From: an uncultured bacterium | GTDB lineage: Bacteria > UBP6 > UBA1177 | Length of the DNA stretch: 64,000 bases | Direction of reading: 5' to 3' | NCBI GenBank assembly: GCA_905233945.1 | Contig: CAJOFY010000001.1 | Span: forward strand, 124,976 to 188,975 | In this document: piece after piece, positions 10,429-20,066 of the stretch | Numbering within the stretch: position 1 is the stretch's first letter | Layout of the letters: every line of letters begins with the position of its first letter | Notes under the pieces: model-generated | Databases searched by the model: none | Told to the model about the DNA's origin: nothing | The model's input: only the letters and a program-made list of their open reading frames with translations | Made by a program: the position numbers and the translations under genes

Positions 10429-11268
10429 TTATTCTTTTGTCTCTTTTGGTTTTCTGGGTGTTCTGCCTTTTCTTGCCGGTTTTGCAGGAGCCGTTTCAGG
10501 CGCCGTTTCTACGGGTTTCGGTTCGGATTTCGGTGCTGGTGTTTCCGCAGGTTTTTTAGGTGTTCTGCCTCTTTTTGCCGGTTTTTTTGCAGGTTCGGGT
10601 TGTAGAGACGTTTCATGAAACGTCTCTACGGGTTTCGGTTCCGGTTTTTGAGATGTATCAACCGTCTGTACGGGTTCGGGTTTCGGCATCGGTTTCTGTT
10701 CCTGTTTCGGAGCGGGTTTTACCTGAGCCGTTTCGGGAAACGTCTGCACAGGTTCCGGTTTTACAGGAGCCGTTTCGGGTGTGGTTTCTGCGGGACGCTG
10801 GTTGTTGTTTCTGTTGCGTCCGTGCCTGCGGTTTCTTCTGCGTCTTCCTCCCTGCTGCTCACTGCCGTTCTGCTGTTGCCCGTTCTGATTGTTCTGCGGT
10901 TTTTCGGCAGGTTCGTGTTTCGGCTGGTCTGAGGTTTTTTTGACATCGGGAATATCGTCGAGATTCGCGAAGTCGTTTTCCATAACCATTCCGGAAATTA
11001 TCGGCTCAAGCATATCATGGATTTTGGTCTTTGCAGCATCATAGATCAGTTTGAAAGTTGCGGGAATTTTGTCCGACTGGTCGATCATTCTGTCGATTGA
11101 CTTGAATGTATCAATGACAAGCTCTTTCTTTGCTTTTACTTTCTCGTTTTTGTCAATGATGCCGTTGACTACGGAAACACCTTTGGAAATTTCTTCGACA
11201 AGGGCTGTAATTTGTTCACGTGTGAGAAATTTGCCTAAAACTTTCTCGAAAAGTGAAGTGTCTTTCAT
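10429..11268 (-). CDS. Protein with helical N-terminus and Pro/Glu/Lys-rich repetitive C-terminus
   Basis: Low-complexity repeats PEPVQTFPETAQVKP / PKPVETFHETSLQPEP / PKPVETAPETAPAKP. Confidence 0.7.
   Translation of the reverse strand: MKDTSLFEKVLGKFLTREQITALVEEISKGVSVVNGIIDKNEKVKAKKELVIDTFKSIDRMIDQSDKIPATFKLIYDAAKTKIHDMLEPIISGMVMENDFANLDDIPDVKKTSDQPKHEPAEKPQNNQNGQQQNGSEQQGGRRRRNRRHGRNRNNNQRPAETTPETAPVKPEPVQTFPETAQVKPAPKQEQKPMPKPEPVQTVDTSQKPEPKPVETFHETSLQPEPAKKPAKRGRTPKKPAETPAPKSEPKPVETAPETAPAKPARKGRTPRKPKETKE
10602..10629. repeat. Perfect 28-bp palindrome GTAGAGACGTTTCATGAAACGTCTCTAC inside a CDS
   Basis: Sequence equals its own reverse complement; encodes VETFHETSL in frame on the minus strand. 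Confidence 0.95.
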
Positions 11269-11310
11269 GAGTTTTCCTCTATTTGATTGAATAAAATCAG
11301 TGACTTGTGG

Positions 11311-13065
11311 TTAAATAAGTTTTGCGAGTATTTTGTAGAACGGAGCAGTGAGAGCCTGCGGAGCGTCAATTGTTCTCAGATATTCGATTTTCATTTCGAG
11401 CGAATCACGGAGCAGATCCTTGTATACCGGGTCAGCCGAGAATTTCGCGGTGTCGTAAACTGTATCGAAATCCTTCTTGACGTTCTTGAATGTTCCTTTG
11501 TCGGGAAGATTGAAGCCAGGAAGAGCTTTCCACTCTTTCCAAGCTATTTCGTTTCTTGCAATTTTCGTGTAGACCGAAAGAATGAGGTCGTCAGCGAGCG
11601 AATCCCGCGTTGAATCACTGTAGGGCTCTGTGTTTACAACGATAAGTCTGAATTTGCCTCTTTTTGCGATTTTGGTGAAAACCTCGATTTCACTGTCAAC
11701 AGCCCATGTCGCATCCGAATTTCCGCCGGGAATGACCTTCGAGTCTGAGCAGCAGTCACATTCCGTGGTGTAGGAGAACCACATTGAAGTGATGAGGTCA
11801 GGATCCTTGATCATTGAAACAGGCGGAAGGGCGCCGTCGTTGACCATGAGGACTAAGTATTCAGGCATCGGGAAATCTTTGTCTTCCTGGGTGAGCAGCG
11901 TGTGGATTTTTGCGTTCGGGGAAAGCATCGGGTTCAGGATGAACTCTTTTTTGTCAGAAGCGGTCTTTACAAGAGCCAGATTTTCTGCCGAAACAATCTG
12001 CGGTTCCGTTTTTGATGATGCGATGACACTGTCGATCGAGCCGAAACCGTTTCTTCCGAAGTTGATGACGAATTTCTTTTTGTTCTGGGTCGATGCTATC
12101 ATAAGAAGACCCGAGTCGCCGCTTGTCGTTACCGAGATTTCTTCGTTTTTTGCGGGAGTTTCCGAAGCGTGTACATTGAGACCGAAGAAACTTCTCTCAT
12201 CTTCGCAGCAGGAAACTGTCATAAAAGTTGTAGCCGAAGTTTCGCTCTTTTTGTTGACAGTCTTTTTGATTGAAATTGTTTTAACTGTTCCGTTTACAGG
12301 AAGGAATTCGCCGTTTGTCGCCTCAACAGCGGTGTTCCATGCCAAAACCTTGACAGCTTTCCTGATTTCGGAGAAGTTCTGCGCACCGAGAAGAAATGCT
12401 GTGTTTGTTTCTGTGTCATAGATCATCATAAGTCTCGGAGGCTCTTCCTCGGTTTCGTTGTGGGCTTTCGATTTCCAGTAGAGCCACTCTTCGTTTTCCC
12501 ATTCGGGGTAACATACGATTCTTATCGAAGGCATGTCGATTTTGCGGCTTTTTGCATAATTTTTGGAAGTTTTTTCGTCTATCGGATAGTAGTGGATTGC
12601 TGTGTCGAGAAGGAGTTTCGGGAACTGTGTCGGTACAGTAATGTCAATTTTGCAGTTGAAATCGGTGTTGTCGGTAAGATAAACGGAGTGAACCAGCATT
12701 TCGCGCTGGATGAGATCGAACGAAGCTCTTCTGACTATGTCGAGAAGTTCCTCTCTCTCGTCTGCCGAATCAGGGTTCTCGAGAGCTTCCTCTCTTGTCG
12801 GGACGATGCGGACAAACCAGTCTGTGTCGCAGGAATCCTCTCCTGTAAAGTCGGAGATGACATTCGCGTCTTCCGGAAAACTCTCATCGATTTTCGGCAT
12901 TGTCTGGCTTGAAAAAACCGCACTTGTCTGCTGCATTGCCGCCGCGTAAAGATCTTTTACGGAAATTTCGGAAGATGCCGGCGCGTTCATGATTGTGACT
13001 GCCAGAGCCTGAAATTCCGAGACATTTTTTCTTGTTCCGACTTCGATAAAATCTAATGTACTCAT
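11311..13065 (-). CDS. Divergent PEPCK(ATP)-like protein of unknown activity
   Basis: Collinear similarity by eye to PEPCK C-terminal half: AFLLGAQNFSEIRKAV (cf. IGGTxYxGEMKK), GALPPVSMI (cf. GVLPPVSRL), IVVNT...LPGFNLP (cf. LVNTGW...LPMFNLAIP). Confidence 0.5.
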   Translation of the reverse strand: MSTLDFIEVGTRKNVSEFQALAVTIMNAPASSEISVKDLYAAAMQQTSAVFSSQTMPKIDESFPEDANVISDFTGEDSCDTDWFVRIVPTREEALENPDSADEREELLDIVRRASFDLIQREMLVHSVYLTDNTDFNCKIDITVPTQFPKLLLDTAIHYYPIDEKTSKNYAKSRKIDMPSIRIVCYPEWENEEWLYWKSKAHNETEEEPPRLMMIYDTETNTAFLLGAQNFSEIRKAVKVLAWNTAVEATNGEFLPVNGTVKTISIKKTVNKKSETSATTFMTVSCCEDERSFFGLNVHASETPAKNEEISVTTSGDSGLLMIASTQNKKKFVINFGRNGFGSIDSVIASSKTEPQIVSAENLALVKTASDKKEFILNPMLSPNAKIHTLLTQEDKDFPMPEYLVLMVNDGALPPVSMIKDPDLITSMWFSYTTECDCCSDSKVIPGGNSDATWAVDSEIEVFTKIAKRGKFRLIVVNTEPYSDSTRDSLADDLILSVYTKIARNEIAWKEWKALPGFNLPDKGTFKNVKKDFDTVYDTAKFSADPVYKDLLRDSLEMKIEYLRTIDAPQALTAPFYKILAKLI

Positions 13066-13146
13066 CTTTAATCTCCTAAATTATCACACAAATTCAAAAA
13101 AACGGGCGATTATATTAAAAATTATGAAAATATCAAATAAATAGGG

Positions 13147-14124
13147 TTATTTTTTATTGTTTTTCAATTTTATACCGTTTCCGCGGTCTTCTTTTTTGTT
13201 TGATTTTTCAGGGGTCCGCTTTTTGTCAGAGGTCTGAAAATGCTCAAGAGATCTGGAAAGTTTTTCTCTGATGAAAAAGAAATCCCTGCCGCTCACATCG
13301 TCGTTTTTAAGATCCAGTGTCGTAGTCATCAGGGCCAGATAAAGAAAAACGCAGAGCGCTGCGACGACAAAAGTCCTGAAAGTATAGACTGCGATTGAGT
13401 TGAGAAGCCTGTCTTTGAGGAAAAAGCGGGGAAAAGACCACTTTTTTTCAATAAAATCGCTTACAGCTGCGGCAAAGAATTTCAGATAGTCCGATTCCGC
13501 CGCAATGGCGTTGTGTATAAACGTCTGTTTCGGTTTGAGGTATGCCGCCGCACCGCTGCATTTGTCTATTTCGGAGTAGAGAGAATCAGCCACGGTTTTT
13601 ACCGCATGACGGTTTTCTATTATTAAAGTGTCAATGGATTTCAGCTGCGAAATCACGATAGGTTTGACTCCGTGCACCTGGTCGATCTTGCTTTTTATCT
13701 CGAAACTGTAATTACCTTCTGTTTCGAGCATGGCGTTCACGACGTTTATACGCATAGCCGTGCTTATCACTTTCGAGTAGAGCAGCATCGATACAAAACC
13801 TTCGTCAATAAGCATTTCGAGGATGGTTTTCATCTCCTTGCTTTTCTGTTTTTCGCATTTCACCAGTTTTTCACGGGAGATAAAACCGGAATATTTGATG
13901 ATGTCGAGGACAGTCTTGTCCATCGTTGTTTTCATGTTTGACGAGTAGATGATCGAGCCTTTCACAAAGAAGAAATAGTATTCGTTCCGCGGTACTTTGA
14001 GTTTCAGTATTCCGGTAAGTCCTGAAAGCGACGCTTCAGTCAGTGCGTCAAGAAGTTTCATGTCGCGGATATCCCCGGCAAAAGCGATTTTTGCAGTTGA
14101 TTTTTGCAGTATTGAAACCGGCAT
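13147..14124 (-). CDS. DUF4388/PATAN-like domain protein with C-terminal TM segment
   Basis: LLDALTEASLSGLTGILKLKVPRNEYYFFFVKGSIIYSS pattern; hydrophobic segment near C-terminus. Confidence 0.55.
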   Translation of the reverse strand: MPVSILQKSTAKIAFAGDIRDMKLLDALTEASLSGLTGILKLKVPRNEYYFFFVKGSIIYSSNMKTTMDKTVLDIIKYSGFISREKLVKCEKQKSKEMKTILEMLIDEGFVSMLLYSKVISTAMRINVVNAMLETEGNYSFEIKSKIDQVHGVKPIVISQLKSIDTLIIENRHAVKTVADSLYSEIDKCSGAAAYLKPKQTFIHNAIAAESDYLKFFAAAVSDFIEKKWSFPRFFLKDRLLNSIAVYTFRTFVVAALCVFLYLALMTTTLDLKNDDVSGRDFFFIREKLSRSLEHFQTSDKKRTPEKSNKKEDRGNGIKLKNNKK

Positions 14125-15881
14125 TATCCTCTCCTTACGGCGAACAGAGCCCTTATTACGGAAATGGAGTAAATTAACAGATTTATGGAAATTATTGCGA
14201 TTTTTATTATTGTTCCGTCAGGTTTGTCAACGACCAGCCCCATTGTGTTCATGAAGTAGACAAGCGTTACAGTGAGGGGAACGGCGAGGTAGATCGAACC
14301 TTCAAAAGTTCTGTCGATGAAAAGCAGACCGCCGCCGGGAATCGTAAAAGTAAGAATGTTCATTATTATCGAGCGGCGCCGGAAAAAGTTTTCGCGTCTG
14401 TTTTCGTATATTTCTCGCTCTCCGCGTTTGAAAAGCGTGTAGTCGGCTTTCATAAGTTTGCAGACGGCGCAGACATCGTTTCCGCCGGCGTTGCATTTCG
14501 AACACATAACAATTCCGCATTCCGGACATCTTGAAATTTTGAGCGAACCTAAATAAGAATATTTAACAAGGACTATAAACAGATAAAACAGAAGCATCGA
14601 AACGGTGTAAATAAGGAATCTTATTGCTTTTTTATTGATCTCGGCATTGTTTCCGTAACAAAGGTATTTCCATGTTTCCGAAGCGTCCGAATGATAAATG
14701 TAAGGGTATGAAAAAGAATCTGAGGAAGCGGAATATATGAGATTTTTTTCAAGTCTGGCGCTTTCTTCCTTGAAACCGTCCTCGTATAGAACTTTTGCCA
14801 GATTATAACCTATTTTCGGATTGCTGGTATTCTCGTAAGCCTCTCTGAGATAAGGAACAGCCTCCTTTTGGTTTCCGTTGGAAGCGAGGGCTACGCCGAG
14901 TGCGTTCGAAAGCATGTTTTTTATTTCCGGATTCTCAGCTGAAGCGAGCTCTTTTTTAAGGTTGAATGCGGCCCTTCCGAAGTTGCCGTTGTAGAGAAAG
15001 AGAAAGCCTTTTGCCATGTGTGCTCCCGGCTGGGAAAGGTCGATGTTTTCTTCCGGCAGAAGATCGGGGGAGATCAGAGCGAGCAGATGGTTGTATGCGG
15101 CATCCTGGTCATATTCGCTTGCTCTGCTCTTTTCTGCTGTCATTGATATAGCCGAAGTTATTATGAACATGAAGACGGCGATGTGGAGCGTTATTTTTTC
15201 TGCCCGTGTTCCGATACCGCCGAAGAATGATAAAAAAGGAATCAGAATGAAAATAACGTTGCGGAAATTACCGGATACAGTCCATACCGATACGACGAAA
15301 GTTATGAAAAAACCTATCGCATAAAATTTCGAGAAGCCTACAAGATGTTTGTATTTGTGGATGATGGGACCGGTGTGCTTGAGAAACATTATACCAATGA
15401 AGATTGAGAAGAATATCAGGCATATAGCTGACAATTTCCCGACAAAAAGATAAATGACCGAGTCGGCGAATGCAAATCTCAGCGACCTGTCGGCAGCCTT
15501 GAAAAAACAGGTGACTATTTTGTCCGGTCTTGTCGGCGCGAAATGGAAAAGGCGGACAAGATAGTGGTGGTGCACTTCAGGCAGGGAGTCGGAAAATTTA
15601 ACCGCAAGATCGGCTGCAGCAAGCTGTATCGCAGGATCGGCTTTTTCCGTGGATTTTATGAGATAGAGAGAACATCCGAAACAGTTGGGAATATTCATTT
15701 CGTGCATTTTGGAAAGGTACGGTGTCGCTGCTTTCACCAGAACTTCCGGAGACTCGCTCACAAGCGCGCTGTTTATGTCGGAAACGAATTTACGGCTGTT
15801 GAACGTGTCAAGATGAAGAGTTTCTGATAGCAGCGGGAAAAAGAAAAGGAGTAACAGGAAAATAAGCGGTATTTTTTTCAT
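14124..15881 (-). CDS. Membrane protein with TPR-like repeats and zinc-ribbon cysteines
   Basis: Several TM segments; CPECGIVMCSKCNAGGNDVCAVC; overlaps next gene by 1 nt. Confidence 0.7.
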   Translation of the reverse strand: MKKIPLIFLLLLFFFPLLSETLHLDTFNSRKFVSDINSALVSESPEVLVKAATPYLSKMHEMNIPNCFGCSLYLIKSTEKADPAIQLAAADLAVKFSDSLPEVHHHYLVRLFHFAPTRPDKIVTCFFKAADRSLRFAFADSVIYLFVGKLSAICLIFFSIFIGIMFLKHTGPIIHKYKHLVGFSKFYAIGFFITFVVSVWTVSGNFRNVIFILIPFLSFFGGIGTRAEKITLHIAVFMFIITSAISMTAEKSRASEYDQDAAYNHLLALISPDLLPEENIDLSQPGAHMAKGFLFLYNGNFGRAAFNLKKELASAENPEIKNMLSNALGVALASNGNQKEAVPYLREAYENTSNPKIGYNLAKVLYEDGFKEESARLEKNLIYSASSDSFSYPYIYHSDASETWKYLCYGNNAEINKKAIRFLIYTVSMLLFYLFIVLVKYSYLGSLKISRCPECGIVMCSKCNAGGNDVCAVCKLMKADYTLFKRGEREIYENRRENFFRRRSIIMNILTFTIPGGGLLFIDRTFEGSIYLAVPLTVTLVYFMNTMGLVVDKPDGTIIKIAIISINLLIYSISVIRALFAVRRG

Positions 15882-16011
15882 AAACCCTCCCAAAAACCGG
15901 CGAAATATAACACAATATCAAAATCATATCAATTTTATATGTTGCTTTTTTATTTCGCATTCCTATAATTCGCCGTTTTTTGTTCAACTTTAACTTTTTT
16001 TGGAGGAAAAA

Positions 16012-17010
16012 ATGGCTGTTAATCTTAAAGGAAGAAATTTTCTGACACTCAAAGACTTCACACCGGAAGAGATCCGTTATCTTCTCGATCTTGCACACAA
16101 CCTTAAAGCAAAGAAAAGAGCAGGCATCAAAGGCGATCTGCTTGAAGGAAAAAACATCGTTCTTCTTTTCGAAAAAACTTCGACGAGAACCCGCTGCGCT
16201 TTTGAAGTAGGCGCAATGGACGAAGGCGCAGGCGTAACATTCCTCGGCTCGAACGACAGCCAGATGGGCAAAAAAGAGTCGATCGAAGACACAGCGAAAG
16301 TTCTCGGCAGAATGTTCGACGGAATCGAGTTCCGCGGATTCAAACAGGAAACTGTTGAAACACTTGCAAAATATGCAGGCGTTCCGGTTTGGAACGGTCT
16401 TACCGATCTTTACCACCCGACTCAGATCCTCGCTGATTTCCTCACCATCGAAGAGCACGTTGCGAAACCCCTCAACAAAGTAAAATTCGTTTACTGCGGC
16501 GACGCAAGAAACAACATGGGCAACAGCCTTATGATCGGTGCTGCGAAAATGGGAATGCACTTCGTATCCTGCGCTCCGAAAGCACTCTGGCCTGACAGCA
16601 AACTCGTAAAAGAGATGAAAGAAGTCGCTAAAGAGACCGGCGCAGTAATAGAATTCTCCGAAGATCCGATCAAAGCTGTAAAAGACGCTGACGTCATCTA
16701 CACCGACGTTTGGGTATCGATGGGCGAAGAAGCTCTTTTCGAGCAGAGGATCAAACAGCTCAAGACTTATCAGGTAAACATGAAGATGATAAAGGCTACC
16801 GGCAATCCGGACGTTATCTTCCTTCACTGCCTTCCGAGCTTCCACGATCTCAACACCAAAGTCGGCAAAGAGATTTTCGACAAGTTCGGCATCAAAGAGA
16901 TGGAAGTCACCGACGAAGTCTTCAGAAGCAGATACTCCAAAGTTTTCGACGAAGCAGAAAACAGAATGCACACAATCAAAGCGGTTATGTGCGCAACGAT
17001 AGGAAAATAA
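16012..17010 (+). CDS. argF: Ornithine carbamoyltransferase
   Basis: [45 protein letters not shown] motifs; TGGAGG RBS. Confidence 0.95.
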   Translation: MAVNLKGRNFLTLKDFTPEEIRYLLDLAHNLKAKKRAGIKGDLLEGKNIVLLFEKTSTRTRCAFEVGAMDEGAGVTFLGSNDSQMGKKESIEDTAKVLGRMFDGIEFRGFKQETVETLAKYAGVPVWNGLTDLYHPTQILADFLTIEEHVAKPLNKVKFVYCGDARNNMGNSLMIGAAKMGMHFVSCAPKALWPDSKLVKEMKEVAKETGAVIEFSEDPIKAVKDADVIYTDVWVSMGEEALFEQRIKQLKTYQVNMKMIKATGNPDVIFLHCLPSFHDLNTKVGKEIFDKFGIKEMEVTDEVFRSRYSKVFDEAENRMHTIKAVMCATIGK

Positions 17011-17022
17011 TTTTCAATTCAG

Positions 17023-17057
17023 GGCGCGCTGATCTCCGGCGCGCCTGCTTTTTTTTA
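17023..17057 (+). terminator. Rho-independent terminator of argF
   Basis: GGCGCGC...GCGCGCC stem followed by a T-tract. Confidence 0.9.
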
Positions 17058-17068
17058 TCTCCTTATCT

Positions 17069-17100
17069 CGATATATCGATATTACGATGTCACGATATCG
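17069..17100. repeat. 8-bp CG-phased tandem repeat (CGATATAT CGATATTA CGATGTCA CGATATCG)
   Basis: CGATRT starts at 17069, 17077, 17085 and 17093. Confidence 0.75.
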
Positions 17101-17108
17101 GAAAAGGC

Positions 17109-18437
17109 TTAAGCTTTTTCCATGGTTATCTTTGCTGTTGCGTGGTAAATGAAGAACGCTGTGATGCTCGTTGTTGAGATAGCGGCAAAAATTCCTGTTA
17201 CATCCGCGATTTTTCCTCCCAGCCAGACTGCCGGAATGAGCATGATTATCGTACGCATGAAGTTGAGCATTGTCGAGCGGATCGGTTTGTGAAGGCCGTT
17301 TATGACGTTTACGCACATGATCGAAGCTCCGATCGCCGGGAAGGAAAGTCCGATTATGAGCATGTATTCCATTATATATTTGAGGACTATGGGGTCTTCA
17401 GTGAACATCGAGGCGATATTCCGGCGGAAAATGATGAAGACGAGCATCATGAATGCTCCCCAGCAGAGCGAGAACATTTCCGATATTTTGAGCGCTTTTT
17501 TCACACGGTCGATTCTTGCCGCACCGTAATTCTGACCGGTGAAGGGAAGTAGTACGCTCGAAAGCGAGAATACGCCTACGAGAAGGAGCGAATCTATCTT
17601 GATCCCGGCACCTAAAGAGGCAACTGCTTCATCGCCGTAACCAGCTGTAATTCTTGTAACTATCGCGTTTGAGATGGGCATGAGCATGAGTGAAAGCGAG
17701 GTGGGGATTCCTAGCCAGAGGACTTTTCTCCACGAGCCTAAAGTTACAGAAAGTTTAAATGTGGAAAAGTCGAACATTTTCATTCTGAAGTGCATGAAAC
17801 TTACGACTAAAGCGGCGCTCGCTATTTTTGCGATCATTGTTGCTAAAGCGGCTCCTTCGATCCCCATTCTCGGGAAAAAACCGATGCCGAATATGAAAAG
17901 CGGATCGAGAATGACGTTTATCACTACGACTGTCACCATGATGAGTCCCGGCGTTTTCGTGTCTCCGGTCGCTCTGATCTCGTTGTCAATGACTGCGGGA
18001 ACGGCGCCTACCGGCATTCCGTAGCAGCATATCCGCATATAGCGCAGGACAAGTTCAAGCGTTTCACCTTTTGCGCCGAGAGCGCTAAAGACAGGTCTTA
18101 TCGTAAGCAGACCTGCGATGCCGAAAAAAGTTCCGAGGCAGATTATGAGAAAAAGGCTGTCGGTCGAAATGCGCTTGACCTCAGGAAAGTTTTTCTGCCC
18201 GATGGCACGTGAAATGACGGCGCTCGTTCCGAGTCCGATACCGAAAAGAAAGTGGTTTACGAGCATGACGACAGGGAAGGTGTAGCTCATCGCGGCGAGC
18301 TCGAGCGTTCCGAGTTTGGAAACAAAGTATGTGTCTGTCAGGTTGAAGGCCGTCATCGCGATGTGGCCGATGAGCATGCCCAGAGCCATGTCCAGCAGGA
18401 TCTTCGGGATCGAACCTTCTGTGATATTTTTCTTCAT
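17109..18437 (-). CDS. MATE family efflux transporter
   Basis: ~12 TM segments; DTYFVSKLGTLELAAMSYTFPV and GQNYGAARIDRVKKAL. Confidence 0.9.
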   Translation of the reverse strand: MKKNITEGSIPKILLDMALGMLIGHIAMTAFNLTDTYFVSKLGTLELAAMSYTFPVVMLVNHFLFGIGLGTSAVISRAIGQKNFPEVKRISTDSLFLIICLGTFFGIAGLLTIRPVFSALGAKGETLELVLRYMRICCYGMPVGAVPAVIDNEIRATGDTKTPGLIMVTVVVINVILDPLFIFGIGFFPRMGIEGAALATMIAKIASAALVVSFMHFRMKMFDFSTFKLSVTLGSWRKVLWLGIPTSLSLMLMPISNAIVTRITAGYGDEAVASLGAGIKIDSLLLVGVFSLSSVLLPFTGQNYGAARIDRVKKALKISEMFSLCWGAFMMLVFIIFRRNIASMFTEDPIVLKYIMEYMLIIGLSFPAIGASIMCVNVINGLHKPIRSTMLNFMRTIIMLIPAVWLGGKIADVTGIFAAISTTSITAFFIYHATAKITMEKA

Positions 18438-18527
18438 AAAACCACCAAAAACAAAAAGCCGCGGAAGTTAGCACGGAAAAAGTCAATGAGCAAATTTTAT
18501 ATGTTGGAAAAATTTTTTGGTTTTTAT

Positions 18528-18556
18528 TTGACTAAGTAATTTTTATTACTTATAAG
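18528..18556 (+). promoter_or_regulatory. gdhA promoter with an 18-nt inverted repeat in the -35/-10 spacer
   Basis: TTGACT (18528-18533), AAGTAAT-TTTT-ATTACTT (18534-18551), -10 TATAAG (18551-18556). Confidence 0.65.
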
Positions 18557-18613
18557 GCAGCGATTAGTGTTCCTTGGGTTGTTTTTTTAATCCTTTTTTT
18601 TATGGAGGTTTAT

Positions 18614-19963
18614 ATGAACAAGTATGTAGAAAGCGTTATCGAAAACGTAAAAGCGAAACACGCTAACGAACCCGAATTCGTTCAGACTGTAGAAGAAGTT
18701 CTTTCTTCTCTTTCTCCTGTTGTTGACGCTCATCCTGAGTATGAGAAGGCAGACCTTCTTAACCGCATGACTGAGCCGGAAAGAATGTTCACATTCAGAG
18801 TTGTCTGGACCGACGATCAGGGCAACACCCACACCAACCGTGGTTGGAGATGCCAGTTCAACGGCGCGATCGGACCGTACAAAGGCGGACTCCGTTTCCA
18901 GAAGAACGTTTACGAAGGAATCATTAAGTTCCTCGGCTTCGAGCAGACCTTCAAAAACTCGCTTACCGGTCTTCCTATCGGCGGCGCAAAAGGCGGCTCG
19001 GACTTCGATCCTGCTGGCAAATCTGATGCAGAAGTTATGCGTTTCTGCCAGAGCTTCATGACAGCTCTTTACCGTTACATCAGCCCGGACATCGACGTTC
19101 CGGCTGGCGACATGGGTGTAGGCGGAAGAGAAATCGGCTACCTCTATGGTCAGTACAGAAGACTTAAAGGCGTTTGGGAAAACGGCGTTCTTACCGGCAA
19201 AGGTCTTACCTACGGCGGATCGCTCATTCGTCCTGAAGCTACCGGTTACGGCGCAGTTTACTACCTTGAGAACGTCCTCAAACATGAAGGCGACAAAATC
19301 GAAGGAAAGAAAATTGCAGCAGCTGGTTTCGGCAACGTTACATGGGGTATCTGCAAGAAAGCTATGCAGCTTGGCGCAAAAGTCATCACCCTTTCGGGTC
19401 CTGACGGATACATCCTTGACGAAGACGGCGTAGCAACTCCGGAAAAGGTTGATTACCTTCTTGAAATGAGAGCTAAAGACCCGATGCACGTTAAACCGTA
19501 CGCTGACAAGTTCGGCTGCAAATTCATCCCCGGCGAGAAACCTTGGGGCGTAAAATGCGATGTCGTTATGCCGTCAGCTATGCAGAATGACGTCAAAATG
19601 CCGCAGGCTGAAAAGATCGCTGCATGTGGCGCAAAATACTACATCGAAGTCGCAAATATGCCGACCACGAACGATGCACTCAATTTCCTTCGCGCTCAGA
19701 AACACATCATCGTTGCTCCGTCGAAAGCAGTTAACGCAGGCGGTGTAGGCGTTTCCGCACTCGAAATGTCTCAGAACAGCGAAAGACTTGTTTGGACCGC
19801 TGAAGAAGTTGATGAAAAACTTAAACAGATGATGAAGAACATCCACGACAACTCTGCAGCAGCAGCTGAAAAATACGGCCTTGGCTATGACCTCGTTGCA
19901 GGTGCAAACATTGCCGGATTCGAGAAAGTTGCAACCGCTATGATGGAACAGGGACTCTTCTAA
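18614..19963 (+). CDS. gdhA: Glutamate dehydrogenase (hexameric type)
   Basis: GPYKGGLRFQKNVYEGIIKFLGFEQTFKNSLTGLPIGGAKGGSDFDPAGKSD; GFGNVTWG. Confidence 0.97.
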   Translation: MNKYVESVIENVKAKHANEPEFVQTVEEVLSSLSPVVDAHPEYEKADLLNRMTEPERMFTFRVVWTDDQGNTHTNRGWRCQFNGAIGPYKGGLRFQKNVYEGIIKFLGFEQTFKNSLTGLPIGGAKGGSDFDPAGKSDAEVMRFCQSFMTALYRYISPDIDVPAGDMGVGGREIGYLYGQYRRLKGVWENGVLTGKGLTYGGSLIRPEATGYGAVYYLENVLKHEGDKIEGKKIAAAGFGNVTWGICKKAMQLGAKVITLSGPDGYILDEDGVATPEKVDYLLEMRAKDPMHVKPYADKFGCKFIPGEKPWGVKCDVVMPSAMQNDVKMPQAEKIAACGAKYYIEVANMPTTNDALNFLRAQKHIIVAPSKAVNAGGVGVSALEMSQNSERLVWTAEEVDEKLKQMMKNIHDNSAAAAEKYGLGYDLVAGANIAGFEKVATAMMEQGLF

Positions 19964-19987
19964 TCGAACCTGTTTTACGGTTTTTTG

Positions 19988-20015
19988 CGGGGAGCTTCGG
20001 CTCCCCGTTTTTTTT
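19988..20015 (+). terminator. Rho-independent terminator of gdhA
   Basis: CGGGGAGC-TTCG-GCTCCCCG stem with UUCG loop, then T8. Confidence 0.95.
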
Positions 20016-20066
20016 GCCTTTGATTATTCCGTGAATATGAGATTATGATAAAGAATAGTACTTTTT

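Noticed and set aside
15808-16971. Minus-strand ORF (387 aa)
   Set aside because: Antisense to argF and runs through the promoter region
18587-19489. Minus-strand ORF (300 aa)
   Set aside because: Antisense to gdhA
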